This document shows positions 38,301-47,582 of a stretch of DNA of 64,000 nt, piece after piece (within the stretch, counting starts at the first letter, position 1; every line of letters begins with the position of its first letter). The DNA comes from Candidatus Poseidoniaceae archaeon (GTDB lineage Archaea > Thermoplasmatota > Poseidoniia > Poseidoniales > Poseidoniaceae): NCBI GenBank assembly GCA_938030705.1, contig CALHIR010000001.1, positions 124,001 to 188,000 of the forward strand, written 5' to 3'. A model generated the notes under the pieces. It made no database searches, was not told the origin of the DNA, and saw nothing but the letters and a program-made list of their open reading frames with translations. Both the position numbers and the translations under genes were made by a program.

Positions 38301-41300
38301 ACTCCCCGACCTGAACACGGTCGTCTTCAATTCCACCAAGGCCTCGGTTGAGTTGCGCCATCACGGTGCGCTCCCTCACCTCAACACGCCGCACCTGGTT
38401 GATACCTACGTCATCGAGAACGGCTCGGGTGCCGACGACACCCATGAAAACGCCACCACGCTCCGGGTCGGTGAACAGTCCACCGGCTACCAGTCCGCTG
38501 CTCTTATCCGTATTCCTCTTGCCGAAGTCCCGCAACCTTCGGGCGCACGTGTCACTGGCGCTGAATTGAGTCTCTTCGCAGAATACGGCTCAGTAGAGGA
38601 TGAACCGGTGGCCATTCGCCCCGTCCTCCAACCGTGGACGACCTCGGCCAACGCCACCACCTACGACGGGACCAACAACTGGTCCGAGCGTGGTGGTCGT
38701 GATATCGGCGTTGATATTGGCGGCTATGTCGACCTCGTCGACAGCGTCTCCGATGATTGGATGGATTTCGACATTACCGAAGCGGTCCAAGCCGCTTTGG
38801 CAAACAGCCAGACTTTCGTTTCCCTGATGGTTTACACCTCTTCGCAAACCACGGATGAAATCATCTTCACCTCTACGGAAGGAAGCGCTTCAGAAGCACC
38901 GTATTTGACCTTGATTTGGGAGGACGGAACGGTGGCGACCCCAACGGTCAGCGGCGTGAATACCGGCCCGTCCAATGCGACCATCGTCTGGGACACGGCC
39001 TCACACGCGCTCAAGGCCGACCGTTCTCCAACCTTCACGTGGACCTACAGTGGCTCGACCACAGCGACCGATTGGCGCGTCTTCCTCCAAGCGGATGCCA
39101 ACGACGACATGGCGGGCTTGTACACCTACGATTCTCGTACCACACCCTCGTCGTTCGACATGACCAACCTGACCTTCACGCCCTCCTCCGATTTGACCTT
39201 CGCACAGGAAATCCGCTGGATGGTTCAACCCATCAACAACGGTATGCTCGGCCCTCGAAGTGCGTCTACGATTTTCTACTTGCCTAACGATGTCGGTCAA
39301 GAGATCAACAGCACCTACGCCAATCTTTCCATTCAAGAAGGGTCCATTGTATCCTCGCTCTCCTACCCGAGCGTTTCGCAGGATACGTACTTGGACACCG
39401 GGACCATTTACACCGACCGGGGTTCTTCTTCCAGCCTTTACGTTGGTCGCAGTCAAATCTCCACCAGCAACCCGAACCTTCGTTCCATGTCGCTCGTGAA
39501 CATGAATTTCAGTGCCCTGCCAATGCCAGGGACCTACGAGGTGGTTGACGCCAGTTTGGATTTCAATGTGCTGGCGGCCTCCGATTCGACGCTGATCGCC
39601 GTCTCGGACATCTCTTCCTTGTGGAGTGAATCATCCGTTTACGCCTATCCCGCAGGCAATACCTCGTCGTGGGCCCAGAGCGGTGGTTTCTCAGTCAACG
39701 ACCATGACGTTCCCTTCAACGCACCGCAATGGGTGAACGACACAGGCAGCGTCGGCTTCAACGTCACGGCCTTCGTTCAGCACGCCTTGAACAACAACGT
39801 GGCTGAATTGAATGTCTTGCTCTTCGCCGTAGAATTGGAGAGCGGTGTTGACGGCCGTGTCCAATTCGCTTCAAGCGAAGCCACCAACATCGATGTTCGC
39901 CCTCGCCTCAACCTGACCTACCGTACCACCGCCGCTTGGACGCCATCCGCACCAAGCGGGCTCCTGCCTGCCGATGGCGCCACGTTGTGGAACACCTCAC
40001 AACCTCGCCCCTCGGGATTGAACGACAGCGATTTTAGCTGGACCACCACTTACTCAAACGAAACTCAGTTCGTGGCGTGCGGTGGATACGACCCGCTCTT
40101 CCTCAGCGATGACACACTCTGTTACCTCTCCAATGATATCGCAGCCGGTCTTCATGACAACTTCACCATTGATTTGGCCAACAACACGGTCAACAATGCA
40201 GGGTTGGAGAAGGGGGACTTCTGGCAATACTGGCGTATTCGGGCTGACCAAGGTGACCGAATCGGGGAATGGTCGGCGGTCCACAAGTACCGGAATCCGG
40301 CCGACCAAGGCAGTGATGATGGAGCGGGTAACCACACGCTGAACATCTCTCGAGGTTCCATCTTTGAGCAAACGGGTCTTTTGCCATCGGTGCCGGATGT
40401 AGAAATCGATTCGAACGCAACCACCAACCGGGGGAGTTCCACGAACATGGTCTTGGGTGTGAACAGCCTCGGCACCGGTGAAAGCCGTATCTTGATGGAG
40501 TTTGATTTGTCCAACATCCCTTGGCCTTCCGCCATGACCCCCACGCAAATGATGTTGCGTATGTACCAAACCAACGTCGGCGGTTCAGCATCAACCACCA
40601 TCGCAGCCTATGCCTGCAGTGGCTTCACCGAATCCAGCGTGGTTTGGTCCACCGCTCCGTCATGCTCCAGCACGGAAATCACCCGTTCGACCTTGACCTT
40701 GGCTTCACCCATTGGCTGGATGGAGTGGGACCTGACGAGTCTAGCGCAAAGCAACATTGCCAACGGTAACACCACCATGACATTCATGCTTCAGATGGTG
40801 GGTACCTCAGGTTCTTCCCACACCTTCTACTCGTCAGAATTCTCAAATTCTTCTTTCCATCCTCATCTGGTTCTCGACTACGTCGACAACGTGAACGGTA
40901 TCGTGCCACCTGCACAACCCACACTCACTTCGCCCGCCGACGGTCAAGTGCTCTATGCAGAAGAAAACGGCTTGTTGACGCCTTCCACCCAACCGGCCTT
41001 GACATGGACACCCGTCTCTGGGGCTACGGGCTACATCGTGACAGTAGCCAATCAAACCGGTGTGTACAAATTCAAGTCATGGGAAGATTCCGAAATCACG
41101 AACACCACGTTCAGATTCGCTGACAACCTGACCGAAGGCCAACTCTTCTCCTGGTGGGTCCAGGGTGTGAATCAATCCATCCCGGGTCCTTCGTCTGCTC
41201 GTTGGAGTTTCGCTGTGGGCGATCCCAACCACACCTACAACAACGATTACACCTACACTTACACCTTCCAGACGGGCAATGAAATCGCTGCCTTTGGCCA

Positions 41301-44300
41301 CACCAATGTTCAGGACCTCGCCCTCTACAGCGAATATCCAGATACCAACTTTGCTGGTGAATCAACCATCAGTGCAGGCGATTATTGCGGTACGCTCTAT
41401 GCCGACGAGTGCCGGATCAACATTGGATTGAATGCGGCCCAAATTCCGTTCGCTCAGTATCAACAGGTGCATTCTGCATCGCTCGGCATGTACATTGAAT
41501 CATGGACTTCGGTTCAAGGTGCGACCTCCGTTTCTTTCGATGTCCACCCGATCCTCAATGCGAACTGGGGCCAAGCTTCCGCAACATGGAACGGCACCAC
41601 GGTCGGCAGCACATGGGGTGCGCCAGGAATGCAGGCCGGTCTGGATTACGGTGATGCTATCTCCACCACGACGGTGAACGTTGACACCACAGGATGGCTG
41701 TGGTTTGATCTCAGCACGCCCGGTATGACCACCACCAATCTGAACGCTTGGATCATCATCGCCACACCCAACAACGGCCATGCCCACGCCTCGTTCTACT
41801 CGGGTTCTGCCGTCAACGTGGATTATCGTCCGCAGATCCTGTTCAACACGACCAACATCACCACCGTGGCCATCAGTCCCTCAGGTACGGTTTCCACCGA
41901 TGCAGATTCGGCAGTGAATTTCAACTCGGTGGCCTACGATCACCAATCGATGGTCCAAACAACCCCTGTGACATGGGCTGCATCCTCCGGTAGCATTGGT
42001 TCAAATGGTCTCTTCACGCCAACCACGGCAGGGACCGTCACCATCACGTCGTGTTTCGGTCTGGTCTGCGGACATCAAAACATCACGGTGACACCCGGTG
42101 CACCAACCGAACTCATCGTCACTCCATTGACGGCCACCATCACGGCAGATGAGTCCTTGACCATCACGGCCCACATGGTCGACCAGCACGGTAACATGGT
42201 GCCTGGTGAGCCCATTACCTACACGCCGACCAACGGGAGCATGAGCGCCGTCGTGCCCAATATTTTCCAACCATACGCTGTTGGTTCTCATGTCGTGCGG
42301 GTCGCTCACAATGTTCAATCTGGAGAATTTATTGATGTCGCGGTAACGGTCGAAGCCGGCGCCCCCTCTTTCTTTGAACTGGGTGGATGCGAAGGTACGG
42401 TGCCCGCCGGTGTGGTGTGTGACATCACCATCGACTTGTACGACCAATTTGGCAATGCTTTGGACCTTGCAACCGCTGGAAATCTGACTTGGACCACCAC
42501 GAACGGGAATTACTCCGAAATCAATCAGCAGTACTTCCCAGATCACGTTGGTGTCTGGTGGTTAAACCTCAGTTCAGTTTCTGGAGCCTCAGACGAACTT
42601 CAAATCACCGTTGGTTATGGTGCCATTGATTTCTTAGAACTGAATGCCTCCTCAACCTCCATCACCGCCGACGACCGGGTTTACATCAACACCACTCGGG
42701 TTGACGTCCGAGGAAATCGCTTGGCCGTTGTTTTGCCGGCCGATAACTGGACCAAGACTTCGGACGGTCAGTTGACGCCAGGTGCCCCAGCCATTTGGGA
42801 CCCGGTCAAGACCGGTTCGAAAATCCTCGAAGCCCGGTACGAAACTGAATTGACGCAACTTGTGATCGAAGTGGACCGGGGACAAACCCAAACCCTGCGC
42901 ATCACCGTCGAGGACGAGATTGCAACCTGGCAACACTTTGACATAACGGCTGATGATACGCTCGAAGCCAAGATCTTCGCCATTGACGCCAAAGGTAACC
43001 AATGGGCGGTTCCCGAATCGAACTGGTCGCTCTCCCACCCGACCATCGATGAAACCTCGAACTTTATCGAAGTCTTCATCGGCGACGCCACCACCTTCAC
43101 GCCGTATTACGCCTCAGACATGCCCTACACTCTCAGTGCCTCCTACAGCGATCTCATTGTCTCGATCAACATCACGGTCGACCACGGCATGCTCAACACC
43201 GTCTCCATTGAAGGCGTGGCCAATGACCCCCTGCGCTCGACCGGGGCCATCATCGAGATGACGTCGGACTTTGCGATTGATTTCTCATCCGAACTCTTTG
43301 ATACCGACAACAATCGAATCTCTTCGGACGAATTGACTTGGCTTGAGGTAAATGTCGACACCGGGGATGTTCAAGACATAACAACGCAACTGCTGCTCGA
43401 TGACATGCGTTGGGAAGCGACCACGGTTGGTGAGTGGCGCATTGAAGCCTTCAGTATCAGCGGTACCGGTTTCAACATCTCCGACAGTGTGTCCATCACC
43501 GTTCTCCACGGCGAGGCGGTCACCGTGGCCGCTGACCTCTCAACCACCAGCCCCACCGCTGGCGATCGGGTGGACATCCAAGTTACGGGAACCGACGCCG
43601 ATGGAAACCAGTTCCCGCAGAACGTTGCGTGGACCGAAAATGGTGCCGACGTCCCGACCTTGAGCATTATCACGACGTCGGACGGAACCTACACTTACGA
43701 CGCAGAAGTGGCCGAAGTCCATACGCTCCAATACAGCGTAGGTGGAGCAGTATCGACGGTTGAAATCACCGTATCAGCCCAAAACACCGTCGCTCGTCTA
43801 GAGGTCAATCTGTCCACCGACGTACTTGAGCAACTCGAGAGTCTCGATGTATCCATCCGAGCCTTTGATGCGTTTGACAATGAGATTCCTGTTCCGGGTA
43901 GCGTTCAGGTGCAATCCACCGGACGTGGAAAAGCGATGATGACCTCGTCCGACCAGTGGACGGTCACCACATTGGATGACGGACCACAGACGATCACCGT
44001 CAGCGTCGGCACTGTCCGTGTAAACGAGGAAATCACCGTGAACGGAAACTTCCAGGGTTTCTTTGAAGCCGGTGGAACGTTGTATTATGTCGGTGCAGGT
44101 TTACTCGCTCTCGTGGCTGTTGTCCTCTTGGCGCTCGGCGTCATGTTCTTGCGAAACTCAGGAGGCGCCGATGACTGGGATGATGACGATTATGACGACG
44201 AGGACGAAGATGTGAAACCCTCGGGTCCAACAGGTCCAGCTCCCGGTCCATCCGGTCCAGCTCCCGGTCCATCCGGTCCAGCCCCCGGCCCCTCGGGTCC

Positions 44301-44475
44301 AGCCCCCGGTCCATCCGGTCCACCCGCAGAGGAGACGCCTGCTGCAGAAGAGGAGGTTGAAGAAGAACTCGAAACCACCTTTGACGAAGACGGCGTGGAA
44401 TGGTGGGAGGACGAAGACGGTGCCTGGTGGTTCCGTAGTCCCGGTGAAGAAGAGTGGCAAGAGTACAACGAATGA
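35308..44475 (+). CDS. Giant (3055 aa) secreted surface protein: about 7 DNRLRE-like modules interleaved with FN3/Ig-like, then bacterial-Ig-like repeats, TM, GPAPGPSG repeats and acidic Trp-rich cytoplasmic tail
   Basis: N-terminal signal segment; recurrent DTYI...R.LL.F..../W....TW pattern; repeated Ig motif ITADESLTITAHMVDQHGN; TM LLALVAVVLLALGVMFL; tail GVEWWEDEDGAWWFRSPGEEEW. Confidence 0.85.
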   Translation: MSPMRSVRILRPRATALLLVFMFIFADLSLPQTMEGWSELEDETTVQRAVSYHAVAADTYITAGSPSSTYNTSTTGTLADGPAQESRLLLRFPMNFTSSDTVHQASVALQCTTDDLGPTELTAYVAAIDRTWNGSYASWVSFENNQLWATAGAEGAGDRGDWEPPTTLTGNGTLSLNVTTLAQNAARSNAGNLSLVVSSFGATYDCAMSEASNASNRPRLSMDTTNNTAATSGATVSTDLPVEDGAPWMKADFLLQPVTTPSLSYDLNTGTDVEIQLSNDAEWRSETDEAWHFSTLWSTFSSTGTSGVYNLPSSLALANGTTMHMRVRAVDSNDQWGAWDSTSFLLPTHNVVDNGDGTATMTFGPTDTGLEQNFLQDATVSETSKTITYGDGSTLESSMTSSKERLIHFRASLNQLGLHDNLTIVNAEMKLVRSSYSGDPVVSVHGMEESGLWAENEITWNRMSANGITWYDGGRSNGTASLALVEGNQSSSSFTFDLDHAVQNYLDGGDDAPLDMLMAVRGKYESYTNGEGIIFHSADASNPSDLPSFSLTYEWGSGTPPASVNLTAPADGLAIWNQTGHNLSGNTQPALNWTVPSSGEDIIFELATDEDFRLRQLRIDTRVDSDFSPTDGILNMTGSKTLEVGNMYFWRMATVNSDDHYGAWVSSSFLVSSAESTWLTGDRYEFRIKHGNGSQDNQYPECMDTYIDSSASNDNFDGDSEITIDYNPTGGEITGLLGCNLVSTLLPNGYAVESAHLSMKLTSTTFGTPTIAVWESSQNDWDAEDATWSSYDGSNAWDTAGAKGSERGSLLDSVSVGSSFSEGDSVEWNVTLAVQNAMREDRRVDFIAGILGAGSGGARTAYFSTAEDSMANRPELTFVYVPGSDALPSNPTPSLPANGSWSIGSGVDLTPIAQPELVWSFTGSMALTGFIVQLDTQSDFSSVNSLTYTSWNDAGFDVTNNTFTLQSDLDDGNTWFWRVRAVSATNQIGNWSSSYHFQLPDLNTVVFNSTKASVELRHHGALPHLNTPHLVDTYVIENGSGADDTHENATTLRVGEQSTGYQSAALIRIPLAEVPQPSGARVTGAELSLFAEYGSVEDEPVAIRPVLQPWTTSANATTYDGTNNWSERGGRDIGVDIGGYVDLVDSVSDDWMDFDITEAVQAALANSQTFVSLMVYTSSQTTDEIIFTSTEGSASEAPYLTLIWEDGTVATPTVSGVNTGPSNATIVWDTASHALKADRSPTFTWTYSGSTTATDWRVFLQADANDDMAGLYTYDSRTTPSSFDMTNLTFTPSSDLTFAQEIRWMVQPINNGMLGPRSASTIFYLPNDVGQEINSTYANLSIQEGSIVSSLSYPSVSQDTYLDTGTIYTDRGSSSSLYVGRSQISTSNPNLRSMSLVNMNFSALPMPGTYEVVDASLDFNVLAASDSTLIAVSDISSLWSESSVYAYPAGNTSSWAQSGGFSVNDHDVPFNAPQWVNDTGSVGFNVTAFVQHALNNNVAELNVLLFAVELESGVDGRVQFASSEATNIDVRPRLNLTYRTTAAWTPSAPSGLLPADGATLWNTSQPRPSGLNDSDFSWTTTYSNETQFVACGGYDPLFLSDDTLCYLSNDIAAGLHDNFTIDLANNTVNNAGLEKGDFWQYWRIRADQGDRIGEWSAVHKYRNPADQGSDDGAGNHTLNISRGSIFEQTGLLPSVPDVEIDSNATTNRGSSTNMVLGVNSLGTGESRILMEFDLSNIPWPSAMTPTQMMLRMYQTNVGGSASTTIAAYACSGFTESSVVWSTAPSCSSTEITRSTLTLASPIGWMEWDLTSLAQSNIANGNTTMTFMLQMVGTSGSSHTFYSSEFSNSSFHPHLVLDYVDNVNGIVPPAQPTLTSPADGQVLYAEENGLLTPSTQPALTWTPVSGATGYIVTVANQTGVYKFKSWEDSEITNTTFRFADNLTEGQLFSWWVQGVNQSIPGPSSARWSFAVGDPNHTYNNDYTYTYTFQTGNEIAAFGHTNVQDLALYSEYPDTNFAGESTISAGDYCGTLYADECRINIGLNAAQIPFAQYQQVHSASLGMYIESWTSVQGATSVSFDVHPILNANWGQASATWNGTTVGSTWGAPGMQAGLDYGDAISTTTVNVDTTGWLWFDLSTPGMTTTNLNAWIIIATPNNGHAHASFYSGSAVNVDYRPQILFNTTNITTVAISPSGTVSTDADSAVNFNSVAYDHQSMVQTTPVTWAASSGSIGSNGLFTPTTAGTVTITSCFGLVCGHQNITVTPGAPTELIVTPLTATITADESLTITAHMVDQHGNMVPGEPITYTPTNGSMSAVVPNIFQPYAVGSHVVRVAHNVQSGEFIDVAVTVEAGAPSFFELGGCEGTVPAGVVCDITIDLYDQFGNALDLATAGNLTWTTTNGNYSEINQQYFPDHVGVWWLNLSSVSGASDELQITVGYGAIDFLELNASSTSITADDRVYINTTRVDVRGNRLAVVLPADNWTKTSDGQLTPGAPAIWDPVKTGSKILEARYETELTQLVIEVDRGQTQTLRITVEDEIATWQHFDITADDTLEAKIFAIDAKGNQWAVPESNWSLSHPTIDETSNFIEVFIGDATTFTPYYASDMPYTLSASYSDLIVSINITVDHGMLNTVSIEGVANDPLRSTGAIIEMTSDFAIDFSSELFDTDNNRISSDELTWLEVNVDTGDVQDITTQLLLDDMRWEATTVGEWRIEAFSISGTGFNISDSVSITVLHGEAVTVAADLSTTSPTAGDRVDIQVTGTDADGNQFPQNVAWTENGADVPTLSIITTSDGTYTYDAEVAEVHTLQYSVGGAVSTVEITVSAQNTVARLEVNLSTDVLEQLESLDVSIRAFDAFDNEIPVPGSVQVQSTGRGKAMMTSSDQWTVTTLDDGPQTITVSVGTVRVNEEITVNGNFQGFFEAGGTLYYVGAGLLALVAVVLLALGVMFLRNSGGADDWDDDDYDDEDEDVKPSGPTGPAPGPSGPAPGPSGPAPGPSGPAPGPSGPPAEETPAAEEEVEEELETTFDEDGVEWWEDEDGAWWFRSPGEEEWQEYNE
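44227..44325 (+). repeat. Tandem GPAPGPSG (8-aa / 24-nt) repeats in tail of the giant protein
   Basis: GPTGPAPGPSGPAPGPSGPAPGPSGPAPGPSGPP. Confidence 0.95.
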
Positions 44476-47093
44476 GGAGACGTGGTGTTGTGAATTTCTC
44501 CAAAGCGTGCGTTGCTCTTGTGGCGCTCGTTCTGTTGGGTTCGTGGTCGGCCAGTCTTCCCGTTCTCTTGGACGATGAAACCATCCTCCAACGCTCAGGG
44601 GCAGCAGACAGGGTAGCCATCAACGATCCACCCACCTCAATGTCAGCCGACGAGGTTGTCATGTTTGAGGCCCTCATTTACGATCCCGTCAACAACATCA
44701 TCGCTGGCGAAGTGAGTTGGTCGGCAAGTAATGGAACCATCACCGAAGATGGTCTGTTCTATCCATGGTCTTCGGGTCTGATTGAAATCACCGCTGAACA
44801 CAACGGCCTCCTTGGGCAGCACAACATCACGGTCGAAGCGGGCGTACCCACCTCGATTGAAATTACACGCCTCAACATTGGCGTGCTCGAGCCCACAACG
44901 ATGACGGCTGACTTGCTCGACGCAAGAGGGAACCGAATGCCGGGAGCATCGTCCATGGTTTGGGATATTGACGGAGAATACATCGGCCATGGGCAACCCA
45001 CATGGTTCGCAGAATCCATTGGGGAATATCATGCCCGGGTCCGATACAACCAGTTAGAGACTCAAGAAACAATCACAGTTTCGGCAGGGGCGCCTTACGA
45101 ATTTGTATTTGATGAACCCTTGGTCGTTCGCGCTGGAACCCTCCAGAAGATAGCACCTCTCCTCGTGGACATCAACGGGTATGAAATGCCGCTCTCCAAC
45201 GTCGGTTCCTTGGCTTGGTTTGCCGAAAATGGCTCGTTTAACGCACAGGGAGAATACTTGGCCACCAATACTGGCCGTTGGGTCATCACCGTTTCTGCAG
45301 GCAACATAACCGGTAGCACCACGTTACAGGTCATTCCAGGAGATGCGGTCGCTTCAGAGTTGATGATCGTCGACGCTCCGGAGGTGTTCATGGCCGGAGA
45401 GTCCTACGAGCTCGTATTTGAGCGACGAGATGCCAACGGCTACATCGGTTTTGTATCACCTTCCATTCACGCCATCACGGCCTCTTCCGGCGGCTTATCG
45501 GTTGACGATGACGCACGGGTGTTCTGGAACCCTTCCGCCACGGGCCCTGCAGCCCTTTCGGGTGTTGACGGGACCGTGAGCAGTTCGCTCCACGTTGATG
45601 TCGAGCACGGGCGAGCCATTGACATCGGGTTCTTGGTTTCCCCTCGGGAACCGTCTGCTGGCGACCAAGTCGTCGTCGAGATCATCGCTGAAGATGTGAA
45701 AGGCAACCGTTGGGTGGTCAATGGAAGCATCAACATGCTCATGGGAGAAGAAACGGAATTGACCGCCGAGTCCTCCTTTACCTTGCTTCGTGCAGAGGTG
45801 GCGGGCTCTTGGCGATTTGAAGGAAGTTGGTTTGACAATACCAGCGGGACCATGTTTGTCGCTGAAACATCGTTTGATGTTCAAGCGGGCCGGCTCGCCT
45901 TCATCACGCTTGAGGGTGAAGGAAGCCGAGTCCCTGCTGACGGCGAGTTAGCGCTCAATCCTACGTTTTTCGATGCCTATGGCAACGAACTTGAGGGCAT
46001 CACCCTCAATTGGACCTTGGACGGAAAAGACATCACTCTCGACATGCTGTTGAACGATGGCCGTTGGACGGCCACTACCGTTGGAGGCCACGAACTTCGT
46101 GTCAACGCTGACGGTGTGTTTGCAACGGTACGCCTCACGGTTGTCGCAGGCGATGCTCACGGCCTCATCACCGATGCCGATGAAGGCTTGGTCGTGAATG
46201 CTGGGTCGCCTCATGACGTGTTCATTCAGGTGGTTGACGTCCACGGAAACATCGCTGAATCCACCTCGGTTACCACGATGTTCAACACCTCTCTGGGAGA
46301 GTTGGAAGTTTCACCCACAGGCATCGGCTATTGGCAGTTCACCGGTAAAAAAGTGGGTTCCTATGAATTGATTCTTCAAGATGAAGGAGCCACGCACACC
46401 ATCCCGTTGACCATTGAAGCCGGTGCTCCCGTCCGTATCCAAGCCGCCATGAGCCGTACCGCCATTGCCGAGGGTGATGTCGTGCTGATGAATGCCTTTG
46501 CCACCGACGCCTACGGGAACACCCTCAGCATTCCCAAGGCCAATACGAGCGTGACGTGCACATCGGGCACGGCTTCCTTTGTGACCAACGGGACGTGGGA
46601 AGTCGACATTCAGAACGGTGGAACCGACCGCTCATGCACCATCCGATGGAGTGGATTGCTCGCTCAAACGTTCTACGATGTTGATGAAGTTCTTCTCGGA
46701 GGAGCCGTGGGTTCAACCAACACCGCCATGACCATGGCAGCCGTTCTGTTGTTCCTGCTTCTCGCCGTTCTGGTTATGTTGACCCGGAAAGCAGCCGAGG
46801 CATCCAAAGATGAATGGATGGAGGAGGCTTTCGACGATGATGAAAACGACGATGAAGACGACGATGAAGCGTTCGTTGGCTCGCCGGACGTGTCCGATGA
46901 CACGCCGATTTACGAACGCCACGGTCTAACGCTTGAATCGATGAAAGCTCTCGCAAAAGAGGCAGGAAATGTCGGCGTGATGCAGGCCACGCCTTCCACC
47001 GTCCAAGGGGAAACTGGCTGGTACGTGGATGTCTCTGAAGAGATGCAGTATTGGGAAGTGACGCCAAGTGGCGAATGGATTCGCCATGAGTAA
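44472..47093 (+). CDS. Secreted Ig-like repeat surface protein, C-terminal TM, acidic tail with WY..YW..EW motif; paralogous in repeat type to the upstream giant protein
   Basis: ATGA overlap with previous gene; signal peptide FSKACVALVALVLLGSWSA; repeats like ITRLNIGVLEPTTMTADLLDARGNRM; TM MTMAAVLLFLLLAVLVML. Confidence 0.85.
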   Translation: MRRRGVVNFSKACVALVALVLLGSWSASLPVLLDDETILQRSGAADRVAINDPPTSMSADEVVMFEALIYDPVNNIIAGEVSWSASNGTITEDGLFYPWSSGLIEITAEHNGLLGQHNITVEAGVPTSIEITRLNIGVLEPTTMTADLLDARGNRMPGASSMVWDIDGEYIGHGQPTWFAESIGEYHARVRYNQLETQETITVSAGAPYEFVFDEPLVVRAGTLQKIAPLLVDINGYEMPLSNVGSLAWFAENGSFNAQGEYLATNTGRWVITVSAGNITGSTTLQVIPGDAVASELMIVDAPEVFMAGESYELVFERRDANGYIGFVSPSIHAITASSGGLSVDDDARVFWNPSATGPAALSGVDGTVSSSLHVDVEHGRAIDIGFLVSPREPSAGDQVVVEIIAEDVKGNRWVVNGSINMLMGEETELTAESSFTLLRAEVAGSWRFEGSWFDNTSGTMFVAETSFDVQAGRLAFITLEGEGSRVPADGELALNPTFFDAYGNELEGITLNWTLDGKDITLDMLLNDGRWTATTVGGHELRVNADGVFATVRLTVVAGDAHGLITDADEGLVVNAGSPHDVFIQVVDVHGNIAESTSVTTMFNTSLGELEVSPTGIGYWQFTGKKVGSYELILQDEGATHTIPLTIEAGAPVRIQAAMSRTAIAEGDVVLMNAFATDAYGNTLSIPKANTSVTCTSGTASFVTNGTWEVDIQNGGTDRSCTIRWSGLLAQTFYDVDEVLLGGAVGSTNTAMTMAAVLLFLLLAVLVMLTRKAAEASKDEWMEEAFDDDENDDEDDDEAFVGSPDVSDDTPIYERHGLTLESMKALAKEAGNVGVMQATPSTVQGETGWYVDVSEEMQYWEVTPSGEWIRHE

Positions 47094-47154
47094 AACGGCC
47101 TGATGAATTGAGCAGGGGTTCATATCGGAGGACCTCATAGGTCATTGTGATACA

Positions 47155-47574
47155 ATGGGAACTCAGGAATTGATTGAACGCCTCAATGAAGCCCTTGGGT
47201 GGGAACTCCGGGCCATGAACATGTACGCGCATTATGCTGCAACAATCCAAGGTATTCACCGGTTGCAACTTGATCCTATGTTCAACGAAGAAGCCACCGA
47301 ATCGTTGGCCCATGCCGATACGGTGCGGCGTGCAATCGTCAAACTTGGAGGCATTCCGGTCACGGAGCGAAATCCACACCCCATTGTCCACGCCACGGAC
47401 TACACGGTCATGCTTGAGCGATCCCTCGAGACAGAAACCAAGGCTGCTGAGGTTTATGCAGGTATCATCAAACTTCTCGATGAAGTTGGCGACCAGGAAA
47501 TGTACGATTCCATTGAACAGATTTACTTTGCAGAGTTGCGGAGTCTTGAGAACCTCCGATTGATTCTCGCTTAG
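47155..47574 (+). CDS. Ferritin-like/bacterioferritin-type four-helix protein
   Basis: LIERLNEALGWELRAMNMYAHYAATIQG, EEATESLAHADTVRRAIVKLGGIP, ETETKAAEVYAGIIKL. Confidence 0.75.
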   Translation: MGTQELIERLNEALGWELRAMNMYAHYAATIQGIHRLQLDPMFNEEATESLAHADTVRRAIVKLGGIPVTERNPHPIVHATDYTVMLERSLETETKAAEVYAGIIKLLDEVGDQEMYDSIEQIYFAELRSLENLRLILA

Positions 47575-47582
47575 TGGAGATT

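Noticed and set aside
44227-44325. Regular 24-nt repeats considered as a CRISPR-like or minisatellite array
   Set aside because: Repeats are in-frame coding (GPAPGPSG) without unique spacers; no CRISPR array found in the window
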